Shown here: in pieces, positions 7,121-10,637 of the stretch
Layout: each line of letters begins with the position of its first letter
How positions within the stretch are numbered: position 1 is the first letter of the stretch
Assembly (NCBI GenBank): GCA_964557085.1
Contig: CAZKYS010000081.1
Coordinates: 1-10,637 of the forward strand
Direction of reading: 5' to 3'
Source: Pseudaquidulcibacter sp964557085
GTDB taxonomy: Bacteria; Pseudomonadota; Alphaproteobacteria; Caulobacterales; Aquidulcibacteraceae
DNA length: 10,637 bases
Made by a program: the position numbers and the translations under genes
Notes under the pieces: model-generated
Databases searched by the model: none
What the model was told of the DNA's origin: nothing
The model's input: the letters and a program-made list of their open reading frames with translations, nothing else

Positions 7121-8376
7121 TTATTTTCCCCCATAAGTTTTCTTGGTGCTTTGGCATCTATTGTTCCATTAGCATAGGAACATAATATCGCCGCCAAAAG
7201 ACGCGCACGCTCACCAAAGCTTTTCTTTATTGCAAATTCTTGCGGTGAATGAATAAGGCCGCCGCAAACCCCCAAAGTATCTATATTCGGACAGCCAGAA
7301 GCGAATAAATTATTCCCCTCACATACGCCGCCCGTATCTTTGAATTGTAATTCCATTCCCAAATCACGCGCAACATTACCAATATCGGTAAAAATTCTTT
7401 CTTGGGCATTATTGCGTGGTTTTGGTGGGCGCGAAATGCCGCCCTCTAAATGGCAATGAAAGCCATCAAGATTTTTTATCGCTGATTTGACTTGCTCGAT
7501 TGCAAATTCCATTTTTTCTTGGCTTGGCGCGCGAATATTAAAGCGCACAATTGCCAAATCAGGAACAACATTATTGGCACTACCGCCATCAATTTTGCCT
7601 GTATTAATGGTAATACCGTCATATTTTCCATTAATATCTTCGATTTCACAAACAAATTGTGCCGCAGCTTTTATTGCGCTTTTACCTTCGTGATGCGCGC
7701 GCCCAACATGGGCAGAAACACCATGAATTATAAGCGCAAAATTTGCGGAGCCTTTACGTGCACCTGCCATAGAACCATCAGGTAATGCGGGTTCAAAAGT
7801 AAGCCCCAAATCAGATTTTTTGCCAATTTCATACAAAATATGCGCCGAACCCAGTGAGCCAATTTCTTCATCGGGTGATAAAAGAACTTCATAACCAATA
7901 TTATTTTTATCGGGATGATTTTCAAATGCTTTAAGCCCTTCAAGCATTACCAAAATCCCACCCTTCATATCGGCAACGCCTGGGCCATAAATATTTTCAT
8001 CACCCAAATCGGTCACATTTTGAAAATGCGAATCAGCGCCAAAAACAGTGTCATAATGACCTGTTAGAACCAATTGAATTGGCGCATTTGGACGCATTTT
8101 CACATGCAGCGAATGCCCCAAATCTATCTCTTTAATTTCACCATTTGCAAGAACCACACGCTCTTTTTCCAACGGCAAATGCTTTATTTCACCGCCCATT
8201 TGTGCGAACGCATTTTCAAGGCGCGGCAAAAAGCTTGCAACGGAAGAATAATTGCGTGATCCCGTATTATGGTTGCACCAATCAACAAGGTTTTTTTGAT
8301 AATGCGCAAAATCAAGCGGCACTTTTTCAAGCACCTCAAGACAATATTTATCAAGAATCGTGGTTTTTTCGGTCAA
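7114..8376 (-). CDS. M20-family metallohydrolase, glutamate carboxypeptidase-like; candidate succinylglutamate desuccinylase
   Basis: The 420-residue protein is an M20 di-zinc hydrolase. The metal ligands and base are in place: His107 and Asp109 in LTGHYDTVFG, Asp136 in YGPGVADMKGG, Glu170-Glu171 in SPDEEIGS, Glu195 in LTFEPA and His376 in GLIHSPQEF. The dimer-domain His223 lies in GVSAHVGRAHHEGKSAIKA. The arrangement YGPG-ADMKGG and DEEIGS is close to carboxypeptidase G2, which cleaves amide bonds to glutamate, and to the N-acyl-amino acid deacylases DapE and ArgE. As first gene of an operon with astA and astD but no astE, it may split N-succinylglutamate into succinate and glutamate; this is inference. 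There is no ATG near the start. I chose TTG 8376 because AGGGA (8381-8385) lies four bases upstream; a TTG at 8388 would add four residues. Confidence 0.85.
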   Translation of the reverse strand: MTEKTTILDKYCLEVLEKVPLDFAHYQKNLVDWCNHNTGSRNYSSVASFLPRLENAFAQMGGEIKHLPLEKERVVLANGEIKEIDLGHSLHVKMRPNAPIQLVLTGHYDTVFGADSHFQNVTDLGDENIYGPGVADMKGGILVMLEGLKAFENHPDKNNIGYEVLLSPDEEIGSLGSAHILYEIGKKSDLGLTFEPALPDGSMAGARKGSANFALIIHGVSAHVGRAHHEGKSAIKAAAQFVCEIEDINGKYDGITINTGKIDGGSANNVVPDLAIVRFNIRAPSQEKMEFAIEQVKSAIKNLDGFHCHLEGGISRPPKPRNNAQERIFTDIGNVARDLGMELQFKDTGGVCEGNNLFASGCPNIDTLGVCGGLIHSPQEFAIKKSFGERARLLAAILCSYANGTIDAKAPRKLMGENKC

Positions 8377-8380
8377 GCTT

Positions 8381-8385
8381 TCCCT
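8381..8385 (-). promoter_or_regulatory. Ribosome-binding site for the TTG-started M20 hydrolase gene
   Basis: On the minus strand AGGGA precedes the TTG at 8374-8376 by four bases. It is the only good ribosome site near the N-terminus and so decides the start, since neither candidate codon is ATG. Confidence 0.5.
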
Positions 8386-8405
8386 CAAAATGGAAAAAAG
8401 AAAAT

Positions 8406-8411
8406 GTTATA
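8406..8411 (-). promoter_or_regulatory. Possible -10 element of the ast operon promoter
   Basis: TATAAC on the minus strand matches five of six bases of the -10 consensus and lies about 30 bases upstream of the hydrolase start. The hexamer 17 bases further upstream (GTGGAA) is a poor -35 match, which suggests an activated promoter or a chance hit. Confidence 0.35.
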
Positions 8412-8425
8412 GCAATTGCATTGCT
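8411..8425. promoter_or_regulatory. Inverted repeat AGCAAT-N3-ATTGCT, candidate operator
   Basis: Two perfect 6-bp arms with a 3-base centre (TGC) abut the putative -10 element of the minus-strand operon. The position, between the -10 and the expected -35, is suited to a repressor or a Lrp/AsnC-type regulator. No regulator gene is in the window, so the binding protein is unknown. Confidence 0.35.
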
Positions 8426-8463
8426 TTTTCCACACCCCTCTCCTTTTCAATTACATTTGCAAC

Positions 8464-8469
8464 TATTAT
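8464..8469 (+). promoter_or_regulatory. Possible -10 element of the amino acid dehydrogenase promoter
   Basis: TATTAT matches five of six -10 positions and lies 33 bases before the ATG. No good -35 hexamer is found 16-18 bases upstream. The 10-bp palindrome TGCCTAGGCA (8478-8487) would lie at or just after the transcription start. Confidence 0.3.
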
Positions 8470-8502
8470 TGAGGCCATGCCTAGGCACTACAGGGGAAAA
8501 AT

Positions 8503-9546
8503 ATGCCATCTTTTTTTGAACAAGTTGATTTTGACGAACACGAAAGCGTAACCTTTGCAACCGATCGCCGCACTAAAATGCGTGCAATTATTGCGGTTCA
8601 TTCAACCCATCTTGGCTCTGCTGCGGGTGGTGTTCGCATGTTCCCTTATATGGATAGTGAAAGTGCAATCAAAGATGTTTTACGTCTTTCACGTGGCATG
8701 TCATATAAAAATGCGATGGCTGGTTTAAAACTTGGCGGTGGTAAAGCAGTTTTAATCGGCAATCCACGCACTGATAAAACGGCCGAATTAATGCATTCAC
8801 TTGGCGATGCAATTGAAAATTTGGGCGGTAAATATTTAGCCGCCGAAGATGTTGGCATGACTTTGGCTGATATGGAAAATATCGCAAAGAAAACCAATCA
8901 TGTTTTTGGGCGTGACCCAAAATTAGGTTTTGGCGGCGAACCATCACCAATGACCGCACTTGGCGTTTTTCTTTCAATTGAAAAAGCAGTTGAAATCAAA
9001 TTTGGTAGAAAAGACCTAAATAGCCTTAAAGTTGCAGTTCAAGGCGCAGGCGCAGTTGGCGCAGATTTATGCCGCAGGCTTTCGCAAGCGGGCGCGAAAG
9101 TTTTTGTTTGCGATACTGATAATGGTCGCGTTGCACATGCGGCATCAATTTCAAATGGTGAAATTGTTGATATTGACGAAATTATCGGCCTTGATGTTGA
9201 TGTTTTTGCGCCATGCGCAATGGGTGCAGTAATCAATGATGCATCAATTCCAAATATTAAAGCGCCAATAATTTGCGGCGCGGCAAACAATCAATTAGCG
9301 CAAGAAAAACATGGCGCTGAACTTGTAAAACGCGATATTTTATATTGCCCTGATTATGTTGTTAACGCAGGTGGCATTATAAATGTTGCATATGAAGTTG
9401 GTGGAAATTATTCAAAAGATGCAGTTGAAAAACACGTTTCAAAAATTCCAAACACTTTGGAAAATGTTCTTAAAGAAGCAATTTCACGCAATGTCTCACC
9501 TGCAATTGTTGCCGATGAACAGGCAAAAAGATTGATTGGGCGATAG
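8503..9546 (+). CDS. Leucine dehydrogenase-like Glu/Leu/Phe/Val dehydrogenase
   Basis: The 347-residue enzyme belongs to the amino acid dehydrogenase superfamily and resembles leucine dehydrogenases in length (about 350-365) and sequence. The catalytic domain has STHLGSAAGGVRMFPY (34-49) and SYKNAMAGLKLGGGKAV (67-83), in which Lys69 and Lys81 correspond to the substrate and catalytic lysines of Bacillus leucine dehydrogenase. AAEDVGMT (113-120) follows. The Rossmann domain starts VAVQGAGAVGADLCRRL (178-194), with Asp204 at the end of the second strand, which suggests NAD+ rather than NADP+. CAMGAVIND and ANNQLAQEKHG complete it. It would reversibly deaminate leucine or another branched-chain amino acid to the 2-oxo acid; valine or phenylalanine remain possible. 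ATG 8503 has AGGGG six bases upstream. It is divergent from the arginine catabolic operon, which supports a catabolic role. Confidence 0.87.
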   Translation: MPSFFEQVDFDEHESVTFATDRRTKMRAIIAVHSTHLGSAAGGVRMFPYMDSESAIKDVLRLSRGMSYKNAMAGLKLGGGKAVLIGNPRTDKTAELMHSLGDAIENLGGKYLAAEDVGMTLADMENIAKKTNHVFGRDPKLGFGGEPSPMTALGVFLSIEKAVEIKFGRKDLNSLKVAVQGAGAVGADLCRRLSQAGAKVFVCDTDNGRVAHAASISNGEIVDIDEIIGLDVDVFAPCAMGAVINDASIPNIKAPIICGAANNQLAQEKHGAELVKRDILYCPDYVVNAGGIINVAYEVGGNYSKDAVEKHVSKIPNTLENVLKEAISRNVSPAIVADEQAKRLIGR

Positions 9547-9577
9547 TTGACACAATTGGTCAAAGCATGGTTTTTAA
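9547..9577 (+). promoter_or_regulatory. Possible promoter for xthA, perhaps giving a near-leaderless mRNA
   Basis: A perfect TTGACA (9547-9552) directly follows the dehydrogenase stop codon. A weak -10 (TTTTAA, 9572-9577) lies 19 bases further. If used, transcription would begin at about the ATG at 9582, in line with the lack of a ribosome site there. The -10 match is poor, so this is speculative. Confidence 0.25.
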
Positions 9578-9581
9578 AACT

Positions 9582-10382
9582 ATGACTAAAATTAAAATTG
9601 CCACTTGGAACATTAATTCTGTGCGCTTGCGCATTGGAATTGTGAAAGATTATCTAAATAAATTTTCGCCTGATATTTTGTGCCTTCAAGAAATTAAATG
9701 CCAAAATGAAGAATTTCCAAGTGTCGATTTTGATGAATTGGGCTATAAATACAAAGTTATAAATGGCCAAAAGGGATGGCACGGTGTTGCCATTGTTTCA
9801 CGAATTCCAATTTCTGAAGTCAATGCACCTGATTTTTGTATGAATTCACATTCAAGGATTGCGGCGGCAAAAATTGGTGAAAATGGCCCAACTATTCATA
9901 ATTTATATGTCCCTGCGGGCGGTGATGAACCTGATCCTTCTATTAATGACAAATTTGCGCATAAATTAGATTTTTTGGACCGTATGGAAAAACATTATGC
10001 GCAAAATCATGGTGATACAATTGTTGTTGGTGATTTGAATATTGCACCGCATGAACATGATGTTTGGTCACATAAATCGCTTTTGAATGTTGTAAGCCAC
10101 ACGCCAATTGAAACCGAAACATTGGAAAGATTGCGCAAAGGCGGCAAATTCATTGATATTGCGCGCCATGAACGCGATGAAAAAGAAAAATTATATTCTT
10201 GGTGGTCTTACCGCGCTGCGGATTGGACCAAAAATAATAAGGGCAGAAGGCTTGATCATATTTGGGTTTCAGATAATTTATTGCCTAAGGTTGATATTGC
10301 ATCATACCAAATTTTGCGCGATGCGCGTTCTTGGGAAAAACCATCAGACCATGTGCCTTGTTCTGTTGAAATTGAAATATAG
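9582..10382 (+). CDS. xthA: Exodeoxyribonuclease III (AP endonuclease, EEP family)
   Basis: The 266-residue protein matches XthA (E. coli 268). It cleaves DNA 5' of abasic sites and degrades 3' ends in base excision repair. All active-site motifs are visible: Asn10 in TWNINSVR, Glu37 in CLQEIKC, Tyr109 in HNLYVPAGG, Asp151 and Asn153 in VVGDLNIAPHEHD, Asp225 in RRLDHIWVS and the Asp256-His257 pair in PSDHVPCSVEI. I prefer ATG 9582, which gives the usual short N-terminus MTKIKIATWN; ATG 9567 would add five residues. Neither has a clear ribosome-binding site. It follows the dehydrogenase gene by 35 bases and could be co-transcribed or use its own promoter at 9547. There is no functional link between the two genes; the adjacency looks incidental. 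Identity is very secure. Confidence 0.95.
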   Translation: MTKIKIATWNINSVRLRIGIVKDYLNKFSPDILCLQEIKCQNEEFPSVDFDELGYKYKVINGQKGWHGVAIVSRIPISEVNAPDFCMNSHSRIAAAKIGENGPTIHNLYVPAGGDEPDPSINDKFAHKLDFLDRMEKHYAQNHGDTIVVGDLNIAPHEHDVWSHKSLLNVVSHTPIETETLERLRKGGKFIDIARHERDEKEKLYSWWSYRAADWTKNNKGRRLDHIWVSDNLLPKVDIASYQILRDARSWEKPSDHVPCSVEIEI

Positions 10383-10473
10383 ACAGTATTATCAATAAAA
10401 ATATTTACTAAAGCGCTTGACCAAATAAGAATATTTTGTTTCACTAAGTTTGTTATAACAAATAAGGTGTTTC
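10383..10473. other. Intergenic control region with three dyad elements
   Basis: The 91 bases hold an AT-rich inverted repeat (AAAATATT 10398-10405, AATATTTT 10430-10437), a perfect 8-bp palindrome AAGCGCTT (10411-10418) between its arms, and a perfect 14-bp palindrome TTTGTTATAACAAA (10449-10462) that ends just before the ribosome site of the next gene. TTGACC (10417-10422) could be a -35 element, but no good -10 follows at 16-18 bases. No T-tailed GC-rich terminator is seen after xthA. Confidence 0.45.
10449..10462. promoter_or_regulatory. Perfect 14-bp palindrome, candidate operator
   Basis: TTTGTTATAACAAA reads the same on both strands and lies one base before AAGGTG, the ribosome site of the last gene. 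Its place fits repression of that gene by a dimeric regulator. The half-site resembles TGTTATA elements of Zur boxes, but the usual central spacer is missing, so I do not assign a regulator. Confidence 0.4.
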
Positions 10474-10637
10474 GTGAGTGAATTTGTCGAGCAGTTAGAA
10501 TTAGAACATAATCACAAATTCGATGGTCAAATTGACCGCGAAAAATTAAAGTCTTTTATCGCCCAAAATCGTGCAAAATATATTGAAGATCGCCCAAAGG
10601 GCTTTCTAAAGGCCAATGGACTTGGCAATAGCGAAAG
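10474..10637 (+). CDS. Unrecognised protein, N-terminal 54 residues (3' end outside window)
   Basis: A GTG start at 10474 with AAGGTG (10464-10469) four bases upstream opens a frame that stays open to the window end. The visible piece begins MSEFVEQLELEHNHKFDGQI and continues with EKLKSFIAQNRAKYIEDRPK, then GFLKANGLGNSE. It is charged and probably helical, with no signal peptide or membrane segment and no motif that I recognise. The codon pattern resembles the neighbours, and the good ribosome site and dedicated intergenic region support a real gene. No function is proposed. Confidence 0.65.
   Translation, partial: MSEFVEQLELEHNHKFDGQIDREKLKSFIAQNRAKYIEDRPKGFLKANGLGNSE

Noticed and set aside
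8360..8551. Plus-strand open frame across the divergent control region
   Set aside because: It overlaps the starts of two well-supported genes in other frames and has no recognisable sequence or ribosome site.
10449..10462. Palindrome TTTGTTATAACAAA as a Zur box
   Set aside because: The half-site looks similar, but the central spacing of a Zur box is missing and the downstream gene is not recognisable as zinc-related.
1..10637. CRISPR array, tRNA/rRNA, insertion sequence, prophage, toxin-antitoxin or defence genes
   Set aside because: No regularly spaced repeats, cloverleaf-like intergenic stretches, transposase or integrase motifs, or defence-type domains are visible; almost all bases belong to metabolic or repair genes.

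Overview
The window reads as chromosomal DNA of an AT-rich alphaproteobacterium. The strongest lineage hints are a mesaconyl-CoA hydratase of the alphaproteobacterial Mch type, a RutE-type malonic semialdehyde reductase, the accompanying HIT protein, and an arginine succinyltransferase cluster in the compact form without astE beside it. This is inference from gene content; there is no rRNA or other marker. Gene density is very high, no gap exceeds about 130 bases, and I see no tRNA, insertion sequence, CRISPR array or prophage gene.

Layout: (1) Positions 1-3001, plus strand, hold a tightly packed run: the C-terminal part of a GMC-family flavin oxidoreductase, a malonic semialdehyde reductase (rutE-like), mesaconyl-CoA hydratase (mch) and a small HIT-family protein. 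Starts and stops overlap or nearly touch, so this is very probably one operon. It ends at a strong hairpin at 3004-3030 that can act on both strands. (2) Positions 3029-8376, minus strand, hold a second operon read towards the first: an M20 peptidase-like hydrolase, astA, astD and a secreted DUF1444-like protein, all joined by 4-8 nt overlaps, followed after a 75-nt gap by a Gly/Ala-rich DUF937 protein. (3) A 126-nt divergent control region (8377-8502) separates this operon from a leucine-dehydrogenase-like gene on the plus strand, followed by exodeoxyribonuclease III (xthA) and, after a palindrome-rich 91-nt gap, the first 54 codons of an unrecognised gene cut by the window end.

Function: the first operon suggests C3/C5-CoA metabolism. 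Malonic semialdehyde is reduced to 3-hydroxypropionate, and mesaconyl-CoA is hydrated in the ethylmalonyl-CoA route of acetyl-CoA assimilation. The second is an arginine catabolic (AST pathway) operon in which the M20 hydrolase, resembling glutamate carboxypeptidase, may take the place of AstE and release glutamate and succinate. The divergent amino acid dehydrogenase fits a region for using amino acids as carbon and nitrogen source.

No striking new defence or mobile system is visible. The most useful leads are the probable AstE replacement, the secreted DUF1444 protein coupled to astD, the GMC-rutE-mch-HIT association, and unexplained dyad/direct-repeat elements in the two intergenic control regions.
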